Of a stretch of DNA of 58,853 nt, positions 29,993 to 40,745 are shown piece by piece (position 1 is the stretch's first letter; every line of letters begins with the position of its first letter). Source of the stretch: Isotricha intestinalis (lineage: Eukaryota > Ciliophora > Litostomatea > Vestibuliferida > Isotrichidae); assembly GCA_023807065.1 (NCBI GenBank), contig JAJJLU010003533.1, positions 1-58,853 on the forward strand, read 5' to 3'. The position numbers and the translations under genes are program-made. The notes under the pieces were generated by a model. It was not told where the DNA came from. It saw only the letters and a program-made list of their open reading frames with translations, and made no database searches.

Positions 29993-32900
29993 ATGTCAAA
30001 TCCTTTCTTACAAATAATAATATTTATAATAATTATAATAAAAATAGAATCTTTCGAAGCTCAATTAACAATAGTAGTAGATGATTATTTAGAAAATGTG
30101 AGAATAGATTCAAGAAATAAAAATTTAGGAAATTATCAAACAAATGAAATAAAAGAATATGATTCAAAAGTGGAAGTAGAATATGGAAGTAAAGTAGAAA
30201 TAACTTTATCAAATTATGATGGAGAATATGGTTTATCAGCCAAATTAGTTTTTTTCAATGGAAAAGAAAATGAAATTTATTCTACAAATGATTCTTTTTT
30301 ATGGAAAGTTAATGATTCAAGATGTGATAATAATTATCCTATTTATAAAGATTATACTTGTAACAATATTAGTAATTCTTATAAAATTGGTGCTACAGAT
30401 AATAGACCTCAAAATTATCCTTATGTCAGATTTACTTATTATACTTTTACTTTAAATATTTATGGTTATGCTTTTTGCAAAAATAATAATAGAAATATCA
30501 AACCCGATGAATATTATTTTATTGATTTTGAAAATTTAATTTTTACTAAATTACAATCTAAAAATGGTTTTAAAGTTAAATTTGAACATACAGGTACTTT
30601 TGGTAGTTTATATGATTCAAATAATCAAGAAGTTCAAAAAAATATATTATATGATATATATAATTTAAAATATAAAATTAAATTAAATTTTTTGTCATCT
30701 CACATTGAATATCACATAGTTTATGATTCATACATTTCTCCAAAATGTAGCTTAACTTTTTTTACCTGTTCACCTTCATGTGACACTTGTAGTGGACCAA
30801 ATCTTCTCAGTTGTTGTTTTAAAGATCAATATTATAATTACACAAGTGATAAATGCGAAAAAATACCTCAAATTCCAGAAGGAAAATATTTTGAAAAATA
30901 TTATAATTTAATGAAAGACTGTTATTCTTCTTGTAAAAAATGTGATAAAGAAGGAAATGAATATGAACATAATTGTATTCAATGTAAATCTGATCATTAT
31001 CCTAAATGTAATGAAGTAGATTCTAATTGTTACAAAGATCCTCAAAATTTTTATTTTAATCAAAGTACTAAATGCTATTCCAAATGCTATGATACTTGTT
31101 TAGAATGTAGTAAAAGAGGAAATAAAAACTCTCCTAATTGCTTAAGTAATAAATGTGTTAATGGTGCTTATCCTCTTGAAAATGATTTGACTTTTTGTAT
31201 TTTTGAAAATGATATTGATGAAGGGTATTCTATTGTTAATAATTTGGTTGTTAAATGTCATGATAATTGTAAAACATGTTCTAAAAAAGAAGAAAATGGA
31301 AAAATGAATTGTTTAACATGTAAAACTAATTTATATAAGTTAGAAGATAATGAAACTGAATGTTATAGTGAAAAAGATGGTTATTATTTAAATGATAATG
31401 TGTTAAAAAAATGTCATGAAAATTGTAAAACATGTTCTAAAAAAGAAGAAAATGGAAAAATGAATTGTTTAACCTGTAAAACTAATTTCTATAATTTTGA
31501 TTCTGATTGTATAAGTATTCAAGAAGGTTATTATTTAGATAATAATGAATTAAAAGAATGTTATATAAATTGTAAAACATGTTCTGCTGGTTATGATGAA
31601 ATAAACAATAAAATGAATTGTAATTCATGTAAAGAATACTTATATGAATTAGAAGGAAAAGAAGGTGAATGTATAAATGAAGAAGACAAACCCGAAAATT
31701 ATTATAAATCATCAAATAATTATTTTTCTCTTTGTAAAGAAAATTGTACTTCATGTATAAATAGTTTATCTTGTATTTCTTGTTCAACAGGGTACAAATT
31801 TATTCCAAATGATAATAATAAAATATGCTATAAAGAAATTCCAGAAGGATATTATAATGATACAAATAATAATCAATATTATAGTAAATGTGATATTTCT
31901 TGTAAAAGTTGTTATAAGGAAAAAATTGATGATTATATTACTAATTGTATTATTTGTAATGATAATTATTATAATGTTGAATATTATGAAAGTTTATGTT
32001 TGAGTAAAAATGAAAATTTAATTGGATATTATAAAGATAAAAATGATAAATTATTTAAAAAATGTGATGATGGATGCGATGAATGTGAATTGATTGATAA
32101 TTATTTAAAATGTAATAAATGTAGTAAAGATTATTTTTTAGATAATGACTATTGTGTTTTAAGATGTGATATTTATTTTTATATAAAAAATAATTCTGGT
32201 TATTGTACTAATGAATGTAATGATAATTTCCCATATTTATATAATGAAAAAGAATGTTTAAGTGATTGTTCCATAGTTAATTTATATCAAGAAAATAATA
32301 TTTGTGTTGAAAGATGTTCAGAAGGTTATATTTTAAAAAATAATAAAAAATGTGAAAACAAAGATAACACATATATAACTGATAGTTTTGAAGTTACATT
32401 TAAAAATATAGAAGAGAATATTTTAAATTACCGGATAAATGTAAGTTATAATTCTGAATTATTCTCATTGGAAATAGTAAATACAAAAGAGGAATATTTT
32501 TACAAAGCAAATTTATCAGCAATTTATTTAGGAGATTGTGAGACAAAATTAAAATCATATTATAATATTCCTCAAAGTGATTATTTGCTTCTAGCAAAAT
32601 TTGATGTAAAAAATACAAAAAATGACAATTCTAATTTTTTAAGTGGAGAAGTTAGATTTGAAATATTTGATTCAAAAGGAAATAAATTAGATTCATCAAT
32701 ATGTAATAAAGAACCAATTTTAATAGAATATGCATTAAATTTTAATAATTCAAAAGTAAATTTATCATATTCTGAATCAATGTCAAATTTAGGAATAGAT
32801 ATATTTAATTCAGAAGATGATTATTTTAATAATATATGTAAACCTTCAAAAGGTGAAAATGCAGATTTAACTTTAAATAATAGAAGAGAAAATCAATATG

Positions 32901-34954
32901 TTGAAGTAAATTTATGTGAAGAAGGATGTGAATATGATGGTGTTAATTATACTATTTTAAAAGCAATTTGCAATTGTAATATTTCTATTTCTGATAATCC
33001 TATTAATAATTTAAAAGATGTTAAAAAAGCTTTTACTAATTCTATTCCTAAAACTAATATTATTATAGGGAAATGTTATAACACTTTCACTAATTTTAAA
33101 TTTTTAAAATATAATATTGGGTTTTGGTTTTATTCCTTTTTAATTATTTTAGAAATTTTTTTTTGCTTTCATTTTGGATGTAATGGTATTAAAGGTATTA
33201 AAAAAGTAATTAATGAAATTATTAATCAAAAACCAAAAAATAATCCTCCTAAATATAAAGTTAATCTTGCTTTACAAAATGTGAATATTAAAAATTCAAT
33301 TAGTTCCGAAATGAATTTACAATCAAATAATGATATTAAATTTAAAATTACTGATGATTATAATTTAAATAATTCTAATTTTGAAAGAGCAAATAAAAAA
33401 GAAAAATCAATTAAATTCGATATAAATAAAAATGATAAAGATGAAATAAATATAGATAATAATAATCCTTTTAAAAGAAAATATAGAAAATTAAATACAT
33501 GTAAATCTGAATTTATAAATGAAACAGATGATATTAATATTGATAATCCTTTTCGTGGAAAAGAAAAAAGAATAAAAACAACTCAATTTAAAATTGATGT
33601 AGAAGATATTGATAATAATCCTTTTAAAAGAAAATATAGAAAATTAAATACATGTAAATCTGAATTTATAAATGAACCAGATGATATTAATATTGATAAT
33701 CCTTTTCATAGAAATGAAAAAAGAAGTAAATCTGAAACAAAGAGAGAGCAAGAAGAAATAGATATTAAAAATAATTTTAATAGAAGAGAAAAAAGAATAA
33801 ATACAAATAAATCGAACATTGAAAATGAATTAAAAAATAATTATAATAAAAGAATAAACGATAGACTTCAAATATATAATTCTCAACTTAAAAACGATTC
33901 AAATATTCTTGTTTTAAATAATAATATACAATCAAGAAAAAATATGAAAAATCCAAGTAAAAAATTAGAAAACAAAATGAAGAGTATAGTAAGTTTTGGA
34001 GGAACAGAATATTATTTATCAAAAAACACAACTCTAAATTCAAAAAATAATAATGATAATATATATAGTAGTAAATTAAAAAGAGAAAGATCTCAAAAAT
34101 CTTTTTTTTCAAGAAGATATAATTCATATTCAGAAATTAATTTAACAGAAAATAATATTTTTAATGAAAGAACAACAGAACAAAATATGTTAAGTCCATC
34201 ATCAGAAATAAATAATAAACATTTAAAATCAAGAGATGAATTAATATTTTTTATTCATACAAATGAATTAATAATAAAAGATGATGATGATATTGATAAT
34301 GCTCCTTATTATAAAGCAGTAAAAGAAGATAAAAGAAAATTTTTAAATATGTTTTGGTGTTATTTTTCAGATAATTTAAACTTTACAAATGCAATTTCTA
34401 AAAAAAATGAATTTGATTTAATTTCTATTAAATTAACTGTTTTTATTACTGAATTATCTATTGATTTTTGGTTAAATGCTATTTTCTATGATGATAATAT
34501 CATTGAAGAAAAATATAATAAAGGTAAATTATCTTTTATTACTGAATTTCTAAGAAGTTTATATTCTTTTTTAGTTGCTATTTTTATCACTTATTTTGTA
34601 AATAAATTATCTTATTTCAATTATTTTGTTATTTTAAAAAGAGAATGTGATTTCTCTGATGGATTTATTCATATTTGTGAAAAATTTATTAAGAAAATGA
34701 AAAAAAATTTTACTATTATGTTTTTTATTAATTTTATTTTAATGATTGGAATGTTATATTATTGTTCTATTTTTTGTTATATTTATCATCATAATCAAAT
34801 TGATTGGTTTAAAGGAGGATGGATTTCTTTTATTATTTCTTTTGGTACTTCTTTAATTATTGCTTTTCTTATCACTTTTTTAAGATATTGTGCTTTGAAT
34901 AAAAAAATTAAATATATGTATAATGTTTCATGTTATTTGAATAAAATTTTATAA
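29993..34954 (+). CDS. Large Cys-rich (furin-like repeat) multipass membrane protein
   Basis: The protein has 1653 residues: a signal peptide (1-20), a beta-rich N-domain (to about 240), many furin/GFR-like Cys repeats (about 250-800; units such as CHxNCKTCSKKEENGKMNCLTCK), a second beta-rich domain (about 800-1040), a transmembrane helix (about 1042-1062), a basic cytosolic loop of about 400 residues with NPF-containing repeats (about 1155-1260), and a C-terminal bundle of about four helices (about 1477-1645). This plan is typical of the abundant Cys-rich surface proteins of ciliates, where it suggests adhesion or receptor function. Extracellular NxS/T sequons are frequent. The DNA contains two near-identical tandem duplications (156 and 153 bases). 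The gene starts only about 100 bases after the pseudo-protease. Confidence 0.87.
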   Translation: MSNPFLQIIIFIIIIIKIESFEAQLTIVVDDYLENVRIDSRNKNLGNYQTNEIKEYDSKVEVEYGSKVEITLSNYDGEYGLSAKLVFFNGKENEIYSTNDSFLWKVNDSRCDNNYPIYKDYTCNNISNSYKIGATDNRPQNYPYVRFTYYTFTLNIYGYAFCKNNNRNIKPDEYYFIDFENLIFTKLQSKNGFKVKFEHTGTFGSLYDSNNQEVQKNILYDIYNLKYKIKLNFLSSHIEYHIVYDSYISPKCSLTFFTCSPSCDTCSGPNLLSCCFKDQYYNYTSDKCEKIPQIPEGKYFEKYYNLMKDCYSSCKKCDKEGNEYEHNCIQCKSDHYPKCNEVDSNCYKDPQNFYFNQSTKCYSKCYDTCLECSKRGNKNSPNCLSNKCVNGAYPLENDLTFCIFENDIDEGYSIVNNLVVKCHDNCKTCSKKEENGKMNCLTCKTNLYKLEDNETECYSEKDGYYLNDNVLKKCHENCKTCSKKEENGKMNCLTCKTNFYNFDSDCISIQEGYYLDNNELKECYINCKTCSAGYDEINNKMNCNSCKEYLYELEGKEGECINEEDKPENYYKSSNNYFSLCKENCTSCINSLSCISCSTGYKFIPNDNNKICYKEIPEGYYNDTNNNQYYSKCDISCKSCYKEKIDDYITNCIICNDNYYNVEYYESLCLSKNENLIGYYKDKNDKLFKKCDDGCDECELIDNYLKCNKCSKDYFLDNDYCVLRCDIYFYIKNNSGYCTNECNDNFPYLYNEKECLSDCSIVNLYQENNICVERCSEGYILKNNKKCENKDNTYITDSFEVTFKNIEENILNYRINVSYNSELFSLEIVNTKEEYFYKANLSAIYLGDCETKLKSYYNIPQSDYLLLAKFDVKNTKNDNSNFLSGEVRFEIFDSKGNKLDSSICNKEPILIEYALNFNNSKVNLSYSESMSNLGIDIFNSEDDYFNNICKPSKGENADLTLNNRRENQYVEVNLCEEGCEYDGVNYTILKAICNCNISISDNPINNLKDVKKAFTNSIPKTNIIIGKCYNTFTNFKFLKYNIGFWFYSFLIILEIFFCFHFGCNGIKGIKKVINEIINQKPKNNPPKYKVNLALQNVNIKNSISSEMNLQSNNDIKFKITDDYNLNNSNFERANKKEKSIKFDINKNDKDEINIDNNNPFKRKYRKLNTCKSEFINETDDINIDNPFRGKEKRIKTTQFKIDVEDIDNNPFKRKYRKLNTCKSEFINEPDDINIDNPFHRNEKRSKSETKREQEEIDIKNNFNRREKRINTNKSNIENELKNNYNKRINDRLQIYNSQLKNDSNILVLNNNIQSRKNMKNPSKKLENKMKSIVSFGGTEYYLSKNTTLNSKNNNDNIYSSKLKRERSQKSFFSRRYNSYSEINLTENNIFNERTTEQNMLSPSSEINNKHLKSRDELIFFIHTNELIIKDDDDIDNAPYYKAVKEDKRKFLNMFWCYFSDNLNFTNAISKKNEFDLISIKLTVFITELSIDFWLNAIFYDDNIIEEKYNKGKLSFITEFLRSLYSFLVAIFITYFVNKLSYFNYFVILKRECDFSDGFIHICEKFIKKMKKNFTIMFFINFILMIGMLYYCSIFCYIYHHNQIDWFKGGWISFIISFGTSLIIAFLITFLRYCALNKKIKYMYNVSCYLNKIL
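31253..31500 (+). repeat. 156-base tandem duplication of a Cys repeat
   Basis: Copy 1 starts at 31253 and copy 2 at 31409, a period of 156 bases (52 codons). The first 80 or so bases of each copy are nearly identical, encoding CH(D/E)NCKTCSKKEENGK followed by MNCLTCKTN. It is in frame within the Cys-rich membrane protein and suggests a recent unit duplication. Confidence 0.85.
33461..33722 (+). repeat. 153-base tandem duplication with NPF motifs
   Basis: Copy 1 starts at 33461 and copy 2 at 33614 (period 153 bases, 51 codons). The first 64 bases are identical and the next difference is a single A/C change, so the duplication is young. Both encode NNPFKRKYRKLN followed by CKSEFINE and then a DNPF unit in the cytosolic loop. 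Confidence 0.88.
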
Positions 34955-35156
34955 TTGAATTTTTATATTCTTTTTAAAAATAGTTTCGTGTTCTTGTAAT
35001 TCATTTATATGTAATTTAATTTATTTATGTTATTTTATACTTTTTAAATAATTTATAAAATTTAAATATATTTTTATTGTTATTGAAAAAATTTCAAAAA
35101 AATTGTTTTTGATTTTTAAAAAATTATTTCTAAAATTATTTTAGAATGAAAATTTA

Positions 35157-36479
35157 TCATCCCCAGTCATCGACTAATTTTGTAAGTAATTCATTATGAT
35201 TGCTTTCAGGATTTATAATTGCATTATTACCCTCATTTTTGAAATTAAAATTAATATTATTATTATTCATCCGCAGATAAAAATCAATTAAAGTTTGAAC
35301 GCTTAAGATAGAAGAAATAAATTTCTTATTTTGAATATATAACTTCACATTTTTTCTTTTTTTCAATAAGAAAGAAGGCAATAAATATTCAAAGCAATTT
35401 AATTTAATAATCCTATCATCAACAATATCATTTGAATTATTATTAAAATTCAAATCATTATTTACGTTAATAATATTATTATTTATACGTTCATTAAGAT
35501 TATTAGATATATCAATAATTAAAGATTTACTCCTAATAAATCCACTAAATTTAGTAGAAAAAGTAAAAATAATAGAATAAACTGAGACAATTTTAGTTAA
35601 AATATCTGGAATTTTCATATATGTAATATGATCAAAATGATGATTAGAATTTAATATAATATCCATTGTAATGAAACTATAAAAATAGCCAGGTATATAT
35701 GTTCTATTTGTAATTGAAGCATAATCTAATGAATCAAAAGTTAAATAATTAATCACTTCCTTTTTATTGAAAAAAAGTGCTTTATCTGTATTAAGAGTAT
35801 TTAAATTATAAAAAAATCTATAATTCTCAAATCTATCATTTTTAAAGAATAAACCTTTAGATTTTCCAATTGTTTTAATGGGATTATTATAATCTGACAT
35901 ATCTAAATAACTTTCTTTCCACAAAACAAATAATTCGAATTGTTCATAATCAGGAAATGTCACATTTTCATGTTTAAATATACTTAAAGTAAAAGTATAT
36001 TCATTTAATCTAACCGAATTTCTAATAGATGTTAAAGTATAATTTTTTCCATTAAAGTTAGGGCAAAGAAAAATAAAATCTAAATTATAAGGATAATTAA
36101 ATATTTTTCTGATTTCTTTTTGTTGTTTTTCATCACAATACCTTAAAATAATTTGATGAAATTCTTCTCTATTATTATACGAAAGATAAGGTGTTAAATA
36201 ATCAGTAAAATTTGGTAGAAAAGTGCTAGTTTTAATGAAAGTCAAAGCAATATAAAAAGGAAAATCTGTGAAAGTATAATTTCCTTCATGTATTATTGTA
36301 TCTGCTTGGTGATATAAGAAAGGTTGCTTTTTTTTTAATTCTAAAATATAGTATATTGATATTATTATTGTTAAAATAAATGTTATAAATGTTAATATAT
36401 AATCAAATATATTTGAATATTTTGCTTTTTTATGATAAAATAATGGAATTGTATTTGAATATAAACTTAAGTGATTCAT
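35157..36479 (-). CDS. Two-transmembrane protein with large lumenal domain, ciliate-type
   Basis: The protein has 440 residues: a short N-terminal cytosolic part, a transmembrane helix at about 25-47, a lumenal or extracellular domain of about 240 residues with many aromatic residues and NxS/T sequons, a second hydrophobic segment near 290-310 (IVSVYSIIFTF), and an Asn-rich cytosolic tail of about 130 residues. This plan and the wording around the first helix resemble a family of two-TM 'transmembrane protein, putative' genes I associate with ciliates; no function is known to me. It ends TGA directly followed by in-frame TAA. The gene is divergent from the RING gene, with about 70 bases between starts. 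Confidence 0.7.
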   Translation of the reverse strand: MNHLSLYSNTIPLFYHKKAKYSNIFDYILTFITFILTIIISIYYILELKKKQPFLYHQADTIIHEGNYTFTDFPFYIALTFIKTSTFLPNFTDYLTPYLSYNNREEFHQIILRYCDEKQQKEIRKIFNYPYNLDFIFLCPNFNGKNYTLTSIRNSVRLNEYTFTLSIFKHENVTFPDYEQFELFVLWKESYLDMSDYNNPIKTIGKSKGLFFKNDRFENYRFFYNLNTLNTDKALFFNKKEVINYLTFDSLDYASITNRTYIPGYFYSFITMDIILNSNHHFDHITYMKIPDILTKIVSVYSIIFTFSTKFSGFIRSKSLIIDISNNLNERINNNIINVNNDLNFNNNSNDIVDDRIIKLNCFEYLLPSFLLKKRKNVKLYIQNKKFISSILSVQTLIDFYLRMNNNNINFNFKNEGNNAIINPESNHNELLTKLVDDWG

Positions 36480-36549
36480 TATTTTGTTTTATAATAGTTG
36501 AATTTATCAGGATTAATAAATTATTTTTTAAAAAAAATAATTGAAAAAA

Positions 36550-37569
36550 ATGGAGAGATATGAAAATTATAATTTTAAATGTTTAAGATGTAAAGATCAC
36601 GGAACACGTTATCTCCCTTCAGGAGCAACTTTTACTACATGTGGAACATGTGGTCAATTATGTAAAGTTTCATCAACTTTAAATAAGACAAATAATAATG
36701 AGAATCAAAATACAAATTTTAGGTCTCCACCAATTAATAATGAAAATAGACCAAATGATTATGATGGTTTTGATGAATTTAGAAATTATAATGATGATAT
36801 TGAATATATTGATGATGAATATGATTTAATAGATGCAACTCCTGATATGTATGATTTTAATAATTATTCTAGTCATTTGGATTTTATACAAAACCACAAT
36901 AATAATACAAATGAATATAGAAGAGAACAATTTCAAGGTTTTATGAGGAATAATAATAATAGAAGTAATTATAATAATAATAATAGAAACATTATAAATA
37001 ATAATAATAATATTATAAGACCAAATAATAGAGATATTGATGATTCAAATAATCCAAATAGAGGAATGTTTAGTATAAGTATAGGAAATGATAATTATAA
37101 TAGATTAAGTGCATTAAGACATAGATCCCAATTAAATAGAAATGATTTAATTTCAGATGAAGAATTATGGGAAATGGAATTAGAAGCAGAAATGAGAAAT
37201 GATTTAAATAGAGCTTCTCATTTATTTGATGGTTTTTCGGTTAATAATAATAACAATAATAGAAGAGAAGAGCCACTTTCAATCTATTCTCAACTTTTAT
37301 TAAATAATATTTTACCAAAAGAAAAATTAAAACCTAAATTAAAAAAAGAAAAAATGACTAAGAAATTTTGGAGTAAAAATGATTCTGGGAAATTAGAAGC
37401 ACCTACTTGTTGTATTTGTTTAGCTATTATGAAATTAAATGAAGAAGTCACTAAATTAAAATGTAAACATATTTTTCATGTTAAATGCTTGGAAAAATGG
37501 TTAGAAAATAAGGAAGAATGTCCATTTTGCAGAGGAAAAATCGAACAGAATAATAAAAGTAAAAAATAA
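36550..37569 (+). CDS. RING-H2 E3 ubiquitin ligase with N-terminal LSD1/RNF126-like zinc ribbon
   Basis: The start is the ATG at 36550 (MERYENYNFK); the frame's upstream TTG is not needed. This gives 339 residues. The N-terminal zinc ribbon has C11xxC14 and C31xxC34 with RYLPSGATF between, resembling LSD1-type fingers and occupying the place of the zinc finger of RNF115/RNF126. The middle is Asn/Asp/Arg-rich and disordered. The C-terminal RING-H2 (about 287-330) reads CCICLAIM...CKHIFHVKCLEKWL...CPFC, with all eight ligands present. The layout is that of cytosolic ligases acting in quality control or trafficking; partners cannot be read. Confidence 0.88.
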   Translation: MERYENYNFKCLRCKDHGTRYLPSGATFTTCGTCGQLCKVSSTLNKTNNNENQNTNFRSPPINNENRPNDYDGFDEFRNYNDDIEYIDDEYDLIDATPDMYDFNNYSSHLDFIQNHNNNTNEYRREQFQGFMRNNNNRSNYNNNNRNIINNNNNIIRPNNRDIDDSNNPNRGMFSISIGNDNYNRLSALRHRSQLNRNDLISDEELWEMELEAEMRNDLNRASHLFDGFSVNNNNNNRREEPLSIYSQLLLNNILPKEKLKPKLKKEKMTKKFWSKNDSGKLEAPTCCICLAIMKLNEEVTKLKCKHIFHVKCLEKWLENKEECPFCRGKIEQNNKSKK

Positions 37570-37724
37570 ATTTTTTATATAATATTTTCTTATTTTTATT
37601 GTTCAATTTTCTATTATAAAATCATTATATATTTGTTTTATATAAATCCTATTATTTTATATAATTAATTATAAAAAGAATAAAAGAAGATTAAGTAATT
37701 AAATTAATTTAATCTATAATAAAA

Positions 37725-39374
37725 TTATTCAATAATCGATTCATTCCAATTTGTCCCATTGACAAATAAACTGAAATTATTTAAATCAACATTTTTCTTT
37801 TCAACAAATATAAATTTATTTACATAAGAATTATTAGTAAGTTTAATTTTAGAATTAATATCTAAAATTAAATCAACTTCTCCTTTATTATCATAATTAA
37901 TACTTCCTTCAAAATAACTTCCTTTAGTTAAATTAAAAATCAAAGAAGAAATATTATCTAAAATAATGTTCCCAAATAATTTCTGTTCAACGCTTTCAAA
38001 ATAAGTATGTCCTCCATTATTATTTTTTTTTCCCCATTCATTAGTTCCTTTTGAAGAAATTAATATATTACTTCCAAAATGTAGACTACAGTTTTTTACA
38101 ATTATGTAAGCATTGGTGTTAGTAATAAAAAAGAAAGGAGCACTATTATAAACAATACTATCATTAAATATATTTAAACTACTATTTTCACAAAAAAAAA
38201 CACCAGTTGCTATTGCATCAACACTCTTACTTTGATAAATCATAATTCCACAATTATCAACATTATTTCTATTTCCAATTCCAGAAGAATAAAAATTAGA
38301 ATTAAGTATATCAACAAAACTATTTCCTTCCTTTACAATTATTTGAGAATTCAAAGAATATCCATTATTATAATTAGCAGTAATATTTCCATTAGTATAA
38401 ATAATAGGAGATCCTTTTCCTTTAGTAATTAAATTACAGTAATAACAAATAATTTCACCTTCGCCTCTATGAAAAGTAGAAGCTAAAGAAGGACATGATT
38501 TCCCTAAAGTAGTAATAGAAATATTATCTCCTCTTATTTTACCTAAATATGTTGCATGCAAACCACAAGATGATATTTCACCATATGTTTCTATTACACT
38601 ATTAGTTATTGTTATTTCTGAATTTTTACCATAAGAAAATATTCCATCTCCTCCTTTCGCTTTTGATATTATTTTACTATTTATAATTTCTGCTTTAGAA
38701 TTTGATTCTACTAATAGTACTGAGTTAATACCATAAAAATCAGAGTTTTCAATATTTGATGAATTTCCAGTTTTGTTTAAATTTAAATTTTTTAATGTTG
38801 CATTACCACCATTTTTTACTAATATAATATTTAAATTTGGCTCTGTTGTTTCATAAAATTTATTTTCTATTGTTTCGTCTGTTGTTATTTCTATTATTCC
38901 CTTAGCTTCTAATTCTGGTAATGCAAATGATTTTGTTATGAAAACTAATATAATTGTAATTATTATTGTTAATGTTAATGTCCCTAATGATAATATTATT
39001 ATATATATTTTATTTGATATTATTTCATTTAATTCTTTTTCATTTCCTTTTGATAAAATAAGATAAAAAATATCTAATGAAAATAATATAGATTCAATAA
39101 TGAAAAGGAAATAAAAAATACTATTTAAGGATTTATTTAATTTATTTCCTTCATCTAGTATCTCAGTTGAATTTTCTCCTAGTAAATTTCTATTAAATAA
39201 AATATTATTATTTGATATGGAAAAATTATTTGATGGTAATTTTGAAGGATTATCTCCTCCTTCATTCTTTGATATTGTTACATTATTTCTTCCTATCATT
39301 ATTGTTATTATCATTGATATATATAAGAATATTAAAAGAATTATTTGATATAAATTTTTTTTAGTTTTTTCCAT
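37725..39374 (-). CDS. Membrane-tethered right-handed beta-helix protein, prokaryote adhesin-like
   Basis: The protein has 549 residues. Three hydrophobic helices occupy the N-terminus (about 9-27, 84-106 and 121-150); the rest (about 155-540) is a parallel beta-helix of Gly/Asn/Ser rungs. Rung phrases such as LLVESNSKAEIINS, GDGIFSYGKNSEITITNS, FFITNTNAYIIVKN and NNGGHTYFE closely follow adhesin-like or polysaccharide-binding beta-helix proteins I know from gut Clostridia and methanogens. I find no such likeness to typical eukaryotic beta-helix proteins. The membrane part looks host-made, so it may be a transferred domain fused to a eukaryotic anchor. The beta-helix would face outside or the lumen. 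A role in adhesion or glycan contact is inferred. Confidence 0.8.
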   Translation of the reverse strand: MEKTKKNLYQIILLIFLYISMIITIMIGRNNVTISKNEGGDNPSKLPSNNFSISNNNILFNRNLLGENSTEILDEGNKLNKSLNSIFYFLFIIESILFSLDIFYLILSKGNEKELNEIISNKIYIIILSLGTLTLTIIITIILVFITKSFALPELEAKGIIEITTDETIENKFYETTEPNLNIILVKNGGNATLKNLNLNKTGNSSNIENSDFYGINSVLLVESNSKAEIINSKIISKAKGGDGIFSYGKNSEITITNSVIETYGEISSCGLHATYLGKIRGDNISITTLGKSCPSLASTFHRGEGEIICYYCNLITKGKGSPIIYTNGNITANYNNGYSLNSQIIVKEGNSFVDILNSNFYSSGIGNRNNVDNCGIMIYQSKSVDAIATGVFFCENSSLNIFNDSIVYNSAPFFFITNTNAYIIVKNCSLHFGSNILISSKGTNEWGKKNNNGGHTYFESVEQKLFGNIILDNISSLIFNLTKGSYFEGSINYDNKGEVDLILDINSKIKLTNNSYVNKFIFVEKKNVDLNNFSLFVNGTNWNESIIE

Positions 39375-39647
39375 TTATAAAAATATATTTTTAATTCTTA
39401 TTTTAATTAATTCTCATTTGGGAATTTCTACCATTAGGTGGGATGATTTGTTAAATTATTAATTTTTTTTGAAATATCTTAGAATTGGGAATTTAATTTT
39501 TTTTTTGATATAGTATATTTATTGAAAAGATAATTTTGAAGCTTTTAATTTATGACCATAAATTTCTGATATTTTATAAAAATTAATTTATTTTTTATAA
39601 TTTATCTATTAATTATAATTATTTATCCAAAAATCTAATATAAAAAA

Positions 39648-40634
39648 ATGAATACCCCTAATTATTTTAATAATAATAATAATAACTCTAATATGCTTTT
39701 TGGAAATAATAATGTAACACCAAATAAACAAAATTCTTTATTTGGAAATTCTAATAATAATATATTTGGAAATAATACAAGTACAGGAATAGGAAATGTA
39801 AACAATGGATCATTTTCGATTTTTACAAATAATAGTAACAATAATTCATTATTTAATAACAACAATAATTCAATCTTTGGAAATTCAAATAATACTTTTG
39901 GAAACAACAACATTTTCAATAACAATAACAATAATAATAATTCAATTTTTGGAAATAATAATAATAATAATGGAATGTTTAATAATATGAATAATAATAA
40001 TAATAATAATAATAATTCAATATTTTCAAATAATAATACCAATAATGGTTCAATTTTTGGGAATAACACAAATAATAATTTTAATAATAATAATAATAAT
40101 AATATTTTTGGAAATAATACATCATTTTTTAATGGAAATACAAGTACAGGAAATAATACTTTATTTTCTAATAATAATAATAATTTTGGAAATAATAATA
40201 TGAGTTTTAGAGAAACGACATTTAATTGGACTTATAGTGAAGTATTAATCCAAGACTCAAAAGATAAAACAAATTCTAAATTTATTTCTTTTACTGCAAA
40301 TAATGAATTTAGTAAAGGATCTTTTGAAGAATATAGATTAGCTGATTTAGAATTTAAAGCTAGTAATGGGATTCAAAGATTTCAAGTTAAAGATTCTTCA
40401 AATAATACTTTGAGTAATCAAAATCCAAGTAATAATATTTTTAATAATAATAACACAACAAATGCAGCTCCAAATCTACTTGGGGGTGTGAATAATTCTA
40501 TATTTGGAAACAATAATAATAATACTTTATTTGGAAATAATAATAATAATAATAACAATAATTCTTTATTTGGAAATAATAATAATAATAATAACTCTTT
40601 ATTTGGAAACAATAATAATAACTCTTTATTTGGA

Positions 40635-40670
<36 letters not shown>

Positions 40671-40709
40671 TCTATATTTGGAAATAATAATAATAATTCT
40701 TTATTTGGA

Positions 40710-40745
<36 letters not shown>

